Source of the DNA: Paenisporosarcina indica
Lineage (GTDB): Bacteria > Bacillota > Bacilli > Bacillales_A > Planococcaceae
Direction: 5' to 3'
NCBI RefSeq assembly: GCF_001939075.1
Contig: NZ_MPTA01000006.1
Location: forward strand, 171,793 to 235,792
DNA length: 64,000 nt
In this document: positions 28,355-34,622 of the stretch, piece after piece
How the letters are laid out: each line of letters opens with the position of its first letter
Position numbering within the stretch: the first letter of the stretch is position 1
Position numbers and translations under genes: made by a program
Notes under the pieces: model-generated
Told to the model about the DNA's origin: nothing
The model's input: the letters and a program-made list of their open reading frames with translations, nothing else
Databases searched by the model: none

Positions 28355-28556
28355 TTTCCTCTCCCTCCTCATATATGAATATGTCTTCAATGGTGCAATT
28401 AAACAATTTTGAAAGTTTGAACGCGAGTATGATGGATGGATTGTATCTTCCTTTTTCCAAGGAAATAATGGTTTGTCTCGATACATCTAACTTTTCGGAA
28501 AGATCATCCTGCGTCAGGTTGAATTCCATTCTTTTTTCTTTCACGAAATTCTTCAC
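28347..28556 (-). CDS. small XRE-family transcriptional regulator
   Basis: The 69-residue protein is essentially one Cro/CI-type helix-turn-helix: MEFNLTQDDLSEKLDVSRQT with ISLEKGRYNPS and LSKLFNCTIEDIF. The acidic tail EEGEENE ends inside the start of the membrane-protein gene. The GTG at 28556 follows a G-rich ribosome-binding site. A 34-bp palindrome overlaps the putative promoter upstream, suggesting autoregulation. The subfamily (YozG/YgzD type, about 68 residues) is widespread in Bacilli. Confidence 0.88.
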   Translation of the reverse strand: MKNFVKEKRMEFNLTQDDLSEKLDVSRQTIISLEKGRYNPSIILAFKLSKLFNCTIEDIFIYEEGEENE

Positions 28557-28573
28557 CTTAGCCCCCCCTTATT

Positions 28574-28624
28574 AGTAAAGTTAGCTTTACGTAAAGTTTA
28601 CTTTACTAGCGAGATGAATGTCAA
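28574..28624 (-). promoter_or_regulatory. palindromic operator and promoter of the XRE operon
   Basis: The 34-bp near-perfect palindrome at 28574-28607 is built from repeated GTAAAG/CTTTAC units and begins AGTAAAG and ends CTTTACT. On the minus strand TTGACA at 28619-28624 is followed 18 bases later by TAAACT, which falls inside the palindrome. Repressor binding there would cover the -10 region. A further CACTTTACAAA lies just upstream. Confidence 0.6.
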
Positions 28625-28701
28625 GCTCACTTTACAAACTATTTTTTTAGTCTGAAAACTTGTATAATGAATTTATATTCGTATAAGAGAGGTTGATAAG
28701 T

Positions 28702-28887
28702 GTGAAACCATATAAATTTACAGCGTTTGAACCCACAGGAAAGTTAATTATTGAAGAAACTTGGAAGTTTGCATCAGACGAAGAAGCAAAAGCAAAAGGA
28801 TCAGAAATGATTGAAAACAAAAACTTCGAAAAAACTACACATCGTTTAGTCAACACATCTGGAAAACTCATTTTATTCCACGTATAG
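28702..28887 (+). CDS. yhzD: YhzD-like small protein
   Basis: The 61-residue soluble protein starts at GTG 28702, behind AGAGAGG, and matches the size and character of Bacillus YhzD. It has an N-terminal strand-rich part (YKFTAFEPTGKLIIEETW), a helix with DEEAKAKG, and the ending THRLVNTSGKLILFHV. No catalytic motif is visible. It lies divergent from the XRE operon and ends in a terminator shared with yhaR. The role is unknown. Confidence 0.75.
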   Translation: MKPYKFTAFEPTGKLIIEETWKFASDEEAKAKGSEMIENKNFEKTTHRLVNTSGKLILFHV

Positions 28888-28888
28888 G

Positions 28889-28933
28889 AAAAACAGACTA
28901 CCAAAGTTATTACATCCTTTGATAGTCTGTTTT
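28889..28933. terminator. bidirectional terminator between yhzD and yhaR
   Basis: AAAACAGACTA-CAAAG pairs with CTTTG-TAGTCTGTTTT between convergent genes, with A and T tracts suited to both strands. Confidence 0.85.
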
Positions 28934-28934
28934 A

Positions 28935-29717
28935 TTATTCACCTTTAAAATTTGGTTTGCGTTTTTCAACGAATGCTTGAATGCCTTCCAAATGATCCGC
29001 AGATTTTCTCATGGCGGATTGTGAAGAACTTTCTAACGCAAGTACTCGTTCAAGTTCGTGCACATGTTGGGTATGTAGTATTTGTTTAGTAGCTATCATT
29101 GCTTTGATTGGGGAAGTTAAGAATTTCGCTGCAGTAATTTCTGCTTGTTCCAGTCCTCTTCCTTCGGCGGTCACTTCGTCAATAAGTCCAAGTGCTAAAG
29201 CTTCGTGTCCATTTAATACCTTCCCAGACCAAATAAGCTGTTTCGCTTTTGGAATACCTACACGCTCTTTTAAGAAGAAATGCCCTGCTCCATCTGGAAC
29301 CAATCCAATTCCAATGAAATTCATCGCAAGTTTGCTGTTTTCTTCAGCAATAACCACGTCGCATCCTAATACCAAACTAAAACCTAACCCAGCAGCAGCA
29401 CCGTGAACAGCTGCAATTGTCACCATTGGAAGTGAATATAATGCTTTTGCTAGTCGAGAAACATCACCCATAACAGCATCAATATCCATTGGACTTTCTG
29501 GATCAAGCATCGCCTTGATATCACCACCTGCAGAAAATAGACGTCCTGCCCCTTTAATTAAGAGAACTTGAATATCCTTTTCACCGTTTAACCATTCTAA
29601 AGCATCGGCTATTTCTTTCATCATCATGGCATTCATTGCATTCATGCTTTGAGGACGATTCAATGTCAAAGTTGCTAACCGTCCGTTTTTTTCTATTATT
29701 ACTGTTTCAAATCTCAA
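28935..29717 (-). CDS. yhaR: enoyl-CoA hydratase/isomerase family protein
   Basis: The crotonase-fold enzyme has the oxyanion-hole segments RLFSAGGDIKAM (about residues 58-69) and HGAAAGLGFSLVLGCDVVI, followed by GIGLVPDGAGHFFLKERVG. The acidic catalytic position after GLVPD is present. About 260 residues is normal for the family. I use TTG 29717, six bases after AGAGGTG; GTG 29726 is part of the Shine-Dalgarno sequence. The place after yhaQP fits B. subtilis yhaR. A FadR-like palindrome upstream hints at control by fatty-acid availability. The substrate is unknown. Confidence 0.85.
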   Translation of the reverse strand: MRFETVIIEKNGRLATLTLNRPQSMNAMNAMMMKEIADALEWLNGEKDIQVLLIKGAGRLFSAGGDIKAMLDPESPMDIDAVMGDVSRLAKALYSLPMVTIAAVHGAAAGLGFSLVLGCDVVIAEENSKLAMNFIGIGLVPDGAGHFFLKERVGIPKAKQLIWSGKVLNGHEALALGLIDEVTAEGRGLEQAEITAAKFLTSPIKAMIATKQILHTQHVHELERVLALESSSQSAMRKSADHLEGIQAFVEKRKPNFKGE

Positions 29718-29739
29718 AATAGACACCTCTCTCTTCTAG

Positions 29740-29753
29740 TGAATACTCGTTCA
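29740..29753 (-). promoter_or_regulatory. FadR-like operator upstream of the enoyl-CoA hydratase gene
   Basis: On the minus strand TGAACGAGTATTCA differs by one base from a symmetrical TGAATGAGTATTCA and matches the core of the B. subtilis FadR site. It lies 23 bases before the start codon. FadR represses beta-oxidation genes in Bacilli and is released by long-chain acyl-CoA. Confidence 0.45.
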
Positions 29754-29860
29754 TAATAATAGTATTCGAGATTGATATAAGAAATCCTTTAATTTCACCA
29801 GGGATTAAATAGATAGCGGTAGTGGCAGAATTAGTACATACAGAATTAGGGGAGACTTAA

Positions 29861-29920
29861 ATGGTTCCTGATTTAGCAACGATGAAATTTTACATACCAT
29901 CACTCCAGGAGGCATTATGA
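29861..29920 (+). CDS. possible 19-residue upstream ORF coupled to the CPBP protease gene
   Basis: An ATG at 29861 follows AGGGGAG by about six bases and opens 19 codons (MVPDLATMKFYIPSLQEAL). Its stop codon TGA overlaps the ATG of the CPBP gene (ATGA). The strong ribosome-binding site and exact coupling argue for translation. The peptide is not recognised and could be only a coupling device. Confidence 0.45.
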   Translation: MVPDLATMKFYIPSLQEAL

Positions 29921-30576
29921 AGAACGTACTTTATTTATTCGGTCCAACTCTTATGATTTTTATCGGTCTCAGCTATTATGAATCAATTCCAATTACCTTC
30001 GCATTGTTTTATGGGTGGTTATTTTTTATTCCCTTTATTAGTTACCTCAAAAGGGATTGCCTTAAGGAATCATTTTTTCATTCATTCACTAACGGAATTT
30101 CTGCACAAACCGTCTGGATTGGCATTGTAAGTGGAGTTATTTGTTTAATCGCGATTTTTAGTGCTGTGTCAATATTACAAGGTCGATTATTTGAAACTGA
30201 GCGAATATCAGAAGTTTTAGTTGATTGGGGTTTTACTGGATCACAAATGTGGGGATTCATTTTAGTATTGATTTTTTTTAATCCGTTTCTAGAAGAATGG
30301 TACTGGAGAGAGTTCATGCATACGCGTTTAATTCCTATCTTAGGAAGAACTAAAACCGTCGTTGTTACTTCATTTTTCTATTCATTGTATCATTTATTAT
30401 CACTGATTCCATTATTTGCGATGCCATTTAGCTTGATTGCAGCAGTACCTGTTTTCCTTGTCGGTTTAGTATGGGGATATTTTAAAGTGAAACTTTCAAC
30501 GATCACTACCTCAGTAATTAGTCATGTACTTGCGGATGTGGGAATTGTCATCGCTTATTTGTATCACTTTATGTAA
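29917..30576 (+). CDS. CPBP family intramembrane metalloprotease
   Basis: The 219-residue polytopic protein has the three conserved motifs of the CPBP (CAAX/bacteriocin-processing) family: the glutamate pair in FLEEWYWREFMHTRL (about residues 126-140), the histidine in SFFYSLYHLL, and the C-terminal SVISHVLADVG. About seven hydrophobic segments are visible. The ATG at 29917 follows AGGAGG. A 19-codon ORF overlaps its start. Such proteins cleave membrane-bound substrates or serve in self-immunity; no substrate is indicated. Confidence 0.88.
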   Translation: MKNVLYLFGPTLMIFIGLSYYESIPITFALFYGWLFFIPFISYLKRDCLKESFFHSFTNGISAQTVWIGIVSGVICLIAIFSAVSILQGRLFETERISEVLVDWGFTGSQMWGFILVLIFFNPFLEEWYWREFMHTRLIPILGRTKTVVVTSFFYSLYHLLSLIPLFAMPFSLIAAVPVFLVGLVWGYFKVKLSTITTSVISHVLADVGIVIAYLYHFM

Positions 30577-30632
30577 GGTTGATCTTGGATTCGACACAAA
30601 ACCACGATAATGGATTTCTACATAAAAAACAC

Positions 30633-30664
30633 AAAAAAGACCAATTCCCTAAGGGAACCGGTCT
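30633..30664 (-). terminator. terminator of the 6S RNA gene
   Basis: AGACC-TTCCCT and AGGGAA-GGTCT form a hairpin followed on the minus strand by TTTTTT, just after the 3' end of the 6S RNA fold. Confidence 0.8.
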
Positions 30665-30679
30665 GTAAATTAAAATTAA

Positions 30680-30873
30680 AAGCCGCCTTTGCCGTAAATA
30701 AAATAAGAAAGTTTTAGACCACCACTTCTCCAAGTGGGTGTTCGCGGAAACTATCCTGTATGTCCTCATTGATTATAAAATGAACAAGGCCTGCCATTCC
30801 AGTTTCTATAAAAAACTCCCTATAACAGCTTAAAGGTTAAAACTTAAATATCGTTACGAACAACGCAGCTTAT
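30680..30873 (-). ncRNA. ssrS: 6S RNA (RNA polymerase-binding regulatory RNA)
   Basis: I assign this from structure, not from a database match. The transcript would be about 192 nt. Its 5' end AAGCUGCGUUGUUCGUAA pairs with the 3' end UUACGGCAAAGGCGGCUU at 15 of 18 positions without gaps. Further in, UAAGUUUUA-like and UAAAACUU segments pair over eight bases. The 3' strand of the centre carries the small hairpin CCACUU-GGAG-AAGUGG, a feature of Firmicute 6S RNA, and the distal part forms GAAACU/AGUUUC and UCAUU/AAUGA stems. Promoter TTGAAA-N17-TAATAT and a terminator frame it. 6S RNA binds the housekeeping RNA polymerase in stationary phase. Confidence 0.75.
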
Positions 30874-30879
30874 ATTCGT

Positions 30880-30908
30880 ATATTAACTTAAATGATTTGA
30901 ACTTTCAA
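30880..30908 (-). promoter_or_regulatory. promoter of the 6S RNA gene
   Basis: On the minus strand TTGAAA (30903-30908) and TAATAT (30880-30885) are 17 bases apart and place the start of transcription at about 30873, at the first base of the closing helix. Confidence 0.7.
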
Positions 30909-31037
30909 TGGAAATTTCAACCATATTAATTGTGGTTTCATCAGCTACACTTTACAATTAATATATAGGAAGTTTTTTATTAAAATGCGACATTTAGACT
31001 TGTTTATAAATAGAAAAAAGTTGATGGGAGTGTAACT

Positions 31038-31379
31038 ATGATTGAAACCATTTCAAGTTTATTAGGGGTCTTTGCGATGTTATTTTTATTTTTGCTTGGT
31101 TTACTTAGTCAAATAAAAGATTGCAACCAGGATTTACTAGTAACAAGAGTTCTGTCAAAAAGATTGCTATTTGGACATAAACTTTCAATATGGGGCTTTT
31201 ATGGATTCCTATTCTTTTATCCAATGCATCTCTTCATTAATTTCGGTGTTATTAATAATGAAGTTGTTTTACCGGGTGAAACTTCATATATTGCAACCGC
31301 CATTTCCTTTTGTTCAATCTTAATAGGAAAGTATTTAATACTTTCTGTGAAAGCTCACGCAGTAAAGGTATTGTATTAA
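31038..31379 (+). CDS. hypothetical membrane protein
   Basis: The 113-residue protein has three to four hydrophobic segments (about residues 4-25, 47-75 and 84-103) with a basic loop between the first and second (TRVLSKRLLFGHK). The ATG follows GGGAG by seven bases. I do not recognise the family. It stands alone between the 6S RNA gene and cspB. The codon use is AT-rich, as in its surroundings, and gives no clear sign of transfer. Confidence 0.6.
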   Translation: MIETISSLLGVFAMLFLFLLGLLSQIKDCNQDLLVTRVLSKRLLFGHKLSIWGFYGFLFFYPMHLFINFGVINNEVVLPGETSYIATAISFCSILIGKYLILSVKAHAVKVLY

Positions 31380-31576
31380 ATAACAAGGTCACGACTATTC
31401 CACAAACTAGTATTTCAATAGCATTCAAAAAAAATTCCATAAACTTAATCATTTCATTTGCATATCTCCTAATATCGTGTTATTCTTAAGAAGAATTATT
31501 TTTGTCGGTGTGAAGGATTGAATTTGTTTAAACTTATCGTCTTAATGATCACTTTGAGCAGGGATAGTATTACATC

Positions 31577-31592
31577 GTGTGACATTTCACAC
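31577..31592 (+). promoter_or_regulatory. hairpin next to the cspB ribosome-binding site
   Basis: GTGTGA-CATT-TCACAC forms a compact stem-loop ending one base before AGGAGG (31594-31599). Cold-shock mRNAs often carry structured leaders that modulate ribosome access with temperature. This hairpin may have that role. Confidence 0.45.
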
Positions 31593-31607
31593 TAGGAGGC
31601 AACAACT

Positions 31608-31808
31608 ATGGAACAAGGTACAGTAAAATGGTTTAATGCAGAAAAAGGATTCGGATTTATCGAGCGTGAAAATGGAGACGACGTATTCGTACATTTCTCA
31701 GCTATCCAAAGTGAAGGTTTTAAATCTTTAGACGAAGGTCAAAAAGTAACTTTCGACGTTGAGCAAGGCGCTCGTGGAGCTCAAGCTTCTAACGTTCAAA
31801 AAGCATAA
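31608..31808 (+). CDS. cspB: cold-shock protein
   Basis: The 66-residue OB-fold protein is a standard Bacillus Csp with RNP1 KGFGFI (residues 13-18) and RNP2 VFVHF (residues 26-30). It binds single-stranded RNA and DNA as an RNA chaperone. The ATG follows AGGAGG. A leader of perhaps 100 or more bases with a hairpin against the ribosome-binding site precedes it. The paralogue name (cspB, cspC or cspD) cannot be decided from sequence, so the symbol is nominal. It is monocistronic. Confidence 0.93.
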   Translation: MEQGTVKWFNAEKGFGFIERENGDDVFVHFSAIQSEGFKSLDEGQKVTFDVEQGARGAQASNVQKA

Positions 31809-31820
31809 TTCCAACATTTC

Positions 31821-31852
31821 AAACAGACTCTACATTGTAGAGTCTGTTTTTC
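31821..31852 (+). terminator. terminator after cspB
   Basis: AAACAGACTCTACA pairs with TGTAGAGTCTGTTT and a T run follows. Confidence 0.88.
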
Positions 31853-31932
31853 TTTGTGTATATAATGGGATATTTTGCAATATATCTTCGTTTGGATCTC
31901 ATTTCTATAGGAACCACGTATAAATAAAAACA

Positions 31933-31968
31933 AAAAAACCTCCACTCACAGAATGAGTAGAGGTTTTA
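31933..31968. terminator. second, bidirectional hairpin terminator
   Basis: AAAACCTC-ACTCA and TGAGT-GAGGTTTT form a stem with a seven-base A run on one side and TTTT on the other, so it could stop transcription from either direction. Confidence 0.65.
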
Positions 31969-32092
31969 ATTCAAGTAAAGTAACACAATTTAAGGATTTT
32001 TATATTATATCATGAAAAATTATAGATGTCTAGTTTACTAAATATTAAATTCTCTTCCCTCTAAATTCAACCTACGACATTTTTCTACTCAA

Positions 32093-32118
32093 AAGAAAAA
32101 CCAGCACAAGGCTGGTTT
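32093..32118 (-). terminator. terminator after yheA
   Basis: AACCAGC and GCTGGTT pair around ACAAG; the minus-strand T run follows directly and the yheA stop codon is part of the stem. Confidence 0.75.
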
Positions 32119-32464
32119 ACATTCCTTCATATAATGCCTGTACTGGCTTCATAAGAACTCGGTTTACCTCATCTATTAACCCACTTAGTGCCATTTCAGC
32201 TTGCAGCATTTTTTCGATTTTCTCATTTGTTTGTGCGAGTTGTGCAGTTTTTTGTGCATACTCGAGCTCTTCACCTGAAATTTCTATGCCTTGCATTTGC
32301 TTTTCTTGTAACGTCATCTGTAAGTCACGGAAACTTTTAAATAAAGCAAGCGCCTGTGGATCTGATTTCACATCCAAAACTGCTTGTTGCACTGCTGTAT
32401 ATTCGGTTGTTTTTCTGAACGTGTTCTCTAATTTGTTGATATCATCGTAAATATTAACTGTCAT
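32117..32464 (-). CDS. yheA: YlbF/YmcA-family protein YheA
   Basis: The 115-residue, mainly helical protein belongs to the YlbF/YmcA/YheA family: FRDLQMTLQEKQMQGIEISG is typical of the family core and the rest is heptad-like. YlbF and YmcA act with YaaT in the Y-complex that affects RNase Y and biofilm or competence regulation; YheA itself has no defined role. It follows yheB by 10 bases and the pair forms an operon, as in B. subtilis. The terminator overlaps its stop codon. Confidence 0.9.
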   Translation of the reverse strand: MTVNIYDDINKLENTFRKTTEYTAVQQAVLDVKSDPQALALFKSFRDLQMTLQEKQMQGIEISGEELEYAQKTAQLAQTNEKIEKMLQAEMALSGLIDEVNRVLMKPVQALYEGM

Positions 32465-32474
32465 ATTAACACCC

Positions 32475-33623
32475 CTACATCATATTTATTACATACATGA
32501 CTCCGCCTTGGACAACACCGATCAATCCACCCAACACCGCACCAAGTACCGTAATCATTTTAAATTCTCTTTTTGATATGCCCAAAACTAGATCTTCCAG
32601 ACGTTCCACCGGGAATGAATCAACTTGTTCTTTCACAATATCTTCCAGCTGTAAACGTTGAATGGATTCTCCAAGCTTTGTTTCACCCTGTTTAAACGCA
32701 AACTCTATAAGTTTAGGTGTCAGGTTGTCGGCAGTCCATTTTGCTCCGTTAGGCCAGTATGATTGTAACGTAACATCGAGTCGTTTTTCAACTGACAACT
32801 CATTTTTCACATAAGATTTAATCATTTGTTTCATAGGTTGTAAATCCAATCCGCCAATTAAGTCATTTAAAGAACGATCTTTTAATTTTTCCCATTCACC
32901 TCGAATTGCATTTGAGATCATCTCCGATGTACCTGGAGCATGTAAGAATTTTTGGATTTCTGGCTGAACACGATTTACGATGGTTGAAGAGTCGCCCATA
33001 AACATGTTAATCATATTGCCAAATGCCCCTTTAGAGGCGAGAAAGTCGTCAATTAATCGTTTAACAGTTAGACGTCCTTCATCTGACACAAAGTATGTTT
33101 CCGCTTTTACAATCATGTGCGCCGTGATTTCAGGTACGCGTTCATTCGCATTTTTCAGCCATTGTTCAGGAGCGATTTCACGAATTGTTTTGATTGCAAA
33201 TCGAGATTCAAGTGATGTCATTTGTTCATCAATCAGTGAATCTATTTTACCTTCCACACGTGTTGGAATATGTTCAACACCTACTCTTTCAAGCCACTGC
33301 TTAAGTGTTGTTTCTGTCTCAAATATATGTTTTGTCAGTTGTACTTGTATCCACAACTGTGCCTTTTGACGCATTTCAACGGAAAAGAATCGGCGTTTAA
33401 ATGTTTCGGGTGTCAATAAATGTTCGACAACTGTCCGTCCCATTGACTTAGCCAATTCATCTCTACGTTTAGGGATAAGTCCCGGGGTAAATGGCACTCG
33501 CCACTTGCCTATGTATCTCGCTTCATGTGGGCGAAACAACATTTTTATTGCCAGATGGTTGGTAAATCCACCGATAAGTGCGCCAATGAATGCCATGAAA
33601 AGCAACGTCCATATTAAATTCAA
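32475..33623 (-). CDS. yheB: DUF445 membrane protein YheB
   Basis: The 382-residue protein has an N-terminal span with the DUF445 signature GALIGGFTNHLAIKMLFRPH (about residues 13-32), then KRVPFTPGLIPKRRDELA-like sequence (here WRVPFTPGLIPKRRDELAK, cut). A long helical middle and a C-terminal glycine-rich span (GAVLGGLIGVVQGGVMYVI) complete it. I start at TTG 33623, six bases after AGGTG, which aligns with B. subtilis YheB. It forms an operon with yheA. The function is unknown. Confidence 0.9.
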   Translation of the reverse strand: MNLIWTLLFMAFIGALIGGFTNHLAIKMLFRPHEARYIGKWRVPFTPGLIPKRRDELAKSMGRTVVEHLLTPETFKRRFFSVEMRQKAQLWIQVQLTKHIFETETTLKQWLERVGVEHIPTRVEGKIDSLIDEQMTSLESRFAIKTIREIAPEQWLKNANERVPEITAHMIVKAETYFVSDEGRLTVKRLIDDFLASKGAFGNMINMFMGDSSTIVNRVQPEIQKFLHAPGTSEMISNAIRGEWEKLKDRSLNDLIGGLDLQPMKQMIKSYVKNELSVEKRLDVTLQSYWPNGAKWTADNLTPKLIEFAFKQGETKLGESIQRLQLEDIVKEQVDSFPVERLEDLVLGISKREFKMITVLGAVLGGLIGVVQGGVMYVINMM

Positions 33624-33701
33624 ATTGTTCACCTTTTTCTTTCAAGCTACCTTCAATTATAACAGACTACAGCAGCTTGTTAAAAATGTGAACCGTTCTA
33701 A

Positions 33702-34091
33702 TTAGAGTGCGTTATACATTGTTGAGAATCGGATTGCGTGTTCCATTTCATCATGCATCGCAATGAACACAGGATTGTAAGCTTGGGGGATTGGAATAGT
33801 CAAAAGCAATTCTTTGTAAAACTCTTTTGCTTCCAATTCTTCAACTAGAGACTCTTTGGCAGCTTGCTTTAGATCTGTTGGTGGTGGCGCTTTTTCGGGA
33901 TTTTGTACATATTGACCAGTCAGCATATAATAGAGTTGTTGAAACATTTCATAATGACTTTTCTCATCATCCATGATATGCGTGATAAATGATTGCCAAT
34001 ATGGATCGTCTGTTAATGTATGCATGGATTTATAGAAGTAATAATCTCGATATTCATTTTCAATGGCTTGTTTCAGTTGTTCATTAAACAA
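33702..34091 (-). CDS. ferritin-like domain protein
   Basis: The 129-residue protein has a four-helix diiron layout: NEYRDYYFYK (residues 12-21), DDEKSHYEMF (about 41-50), EELEAKEFYKEL (about 84-95) and HDEMEHAIRF (about 113-122). The glutamates and the ExxH pairs are of the rubrerythrin/ferritin-like type. It lacks a rubredoxin domain. It could handle iron or peroxide; similar short proteins occur in spore formers, so a sporulation role is possible. It is monocistronic next to yheB. Confidence 0.8.
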   Translation of the reverse strand: MFNEQLKQAIENEYRDYYFYKSMHTLTDDPYWQSFITHIMDDEKSHYEMFQQLYYMLTGQYVQNPEKAPPPTDLKQAAKESLVEELEAKEFYKELLLTIPIPQAYNPVFIAMHDEMEHAIRFSTMYNAL

Positions 34092-34162
34092 TAGGACACT
34101 CCTTTTTTACCTTTTTTCTAGCGTATGCGGGGGTGCCTACACCTATGAGAGGAGCAGATTTC

Positions 34163-34369
34163 ATGCTACAACATTTTAGCTTTAAACCCATGTTTGAAAA
34201 TAAACAATTACCTGGCTGGACTTTTTCTTTCTTCTATAAACAAACCCGCTTTGGCGGTGAATACCAACCAGACGGATCGATTACGTGGACAAGTGGTACT
34301 ACACCACCCGATGAAGAAATCGTAAAGAAAATGATTCATGAACTGATGCTTTTTCATGTATATGATTGA
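34163..34369 (+). CDS. yheE: YheE-family small protein
   Basis: The 68-residue protein starts at ATG 34163, behind AGAGGAG, and matches B. subtilis YheE (DUF5342): FKPMFENKQLPGWTFSFFYK at the N-terminus, a beta-rich centre (YQPDGSITWTSG) and an acidic helical end. Its length equals the family norm. It lies between the ferritin-like gene and bmrD, as yheE lies near yheH/yheI in B. subtilis. The function is unknown. Confidence 0.85.
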   Translation: MLQHFSFKPMFENKQLPGWTFSFFYKQTRFGGEYQPDGSITWTSGTTPPDEEIVKKMIHELMLFHVYD

Positions 34370-34378
34370 TTAAGAAAT

Positions 34379-34408
34379 GCGACTGAGCTCATACTCTGTC
34401 GCTTTTTT
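34379..34408 (+). terminator. terminator after yheE
   Basis: GCGAC-GAG and CTC-GTCGC pair with small internal mismatches, followed by six T residues. Confidence 0.75.
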
Positions 34409-34575
34409 GATTTTAATGCTTGTTATTGATGCTGAAGCAGCTCCTCAGTCGGACATTTCGGTGGTGACGTCTGAAAAGTTAGGAATGGTTTTTTCATTCT
34501 TGTTGGCTCATGCGGAACCTGCAGCTTGCGCAAATGTATGATAAACAACTAAATAGTCTTAACATAACTAATAAG

Positions 34576-34622
34576 AAAAAAAGGGAGTACCCTTTACCCC
34601 ACATGAGGGGTAAGAGGTACTC
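34576..34622 (-). terminator. terminator of bmrCD, overlapping the end of bmrD
   Basis: GGTACTCC and GGAGTACC, plus an inner CTTACCCC/GGGG-type stem, form a 17-bp hairpin followed by seven T residues on the minus strand. The last nine codons of bmrD lie inside the hairpin. Confidence 0.85.

Noticed and set aside
30569..30769. 66-codon minus-strand reading frame near cspB
   Set aside because: It lies over the 6S RNA fold and its terminator, has no ribosome-binding site, and its composition follows the RNA structure.
31252..31452. 66-codon hydrophobic minus-strand frame opposite the membrane protein gene at 31038-31379
   Set aside because: AGGAG is 13 bases from its start, too far, and most of it is antisense to another gene. 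A small toxin-like peptide cannot be excluded, but evidence is too thin.
31380..31607. Possible riboswitch in the cspB leader
   Set aside because: Only a small hairpin next to the ribosome-binding site is evident; no known aptamer pattern was recognised.
34416..34541. 41-codon plus-strand frame after the yheE terminator
   Set aside because: No ribosome-binding site, lies directly behind a terminator and has no recognisable domain.
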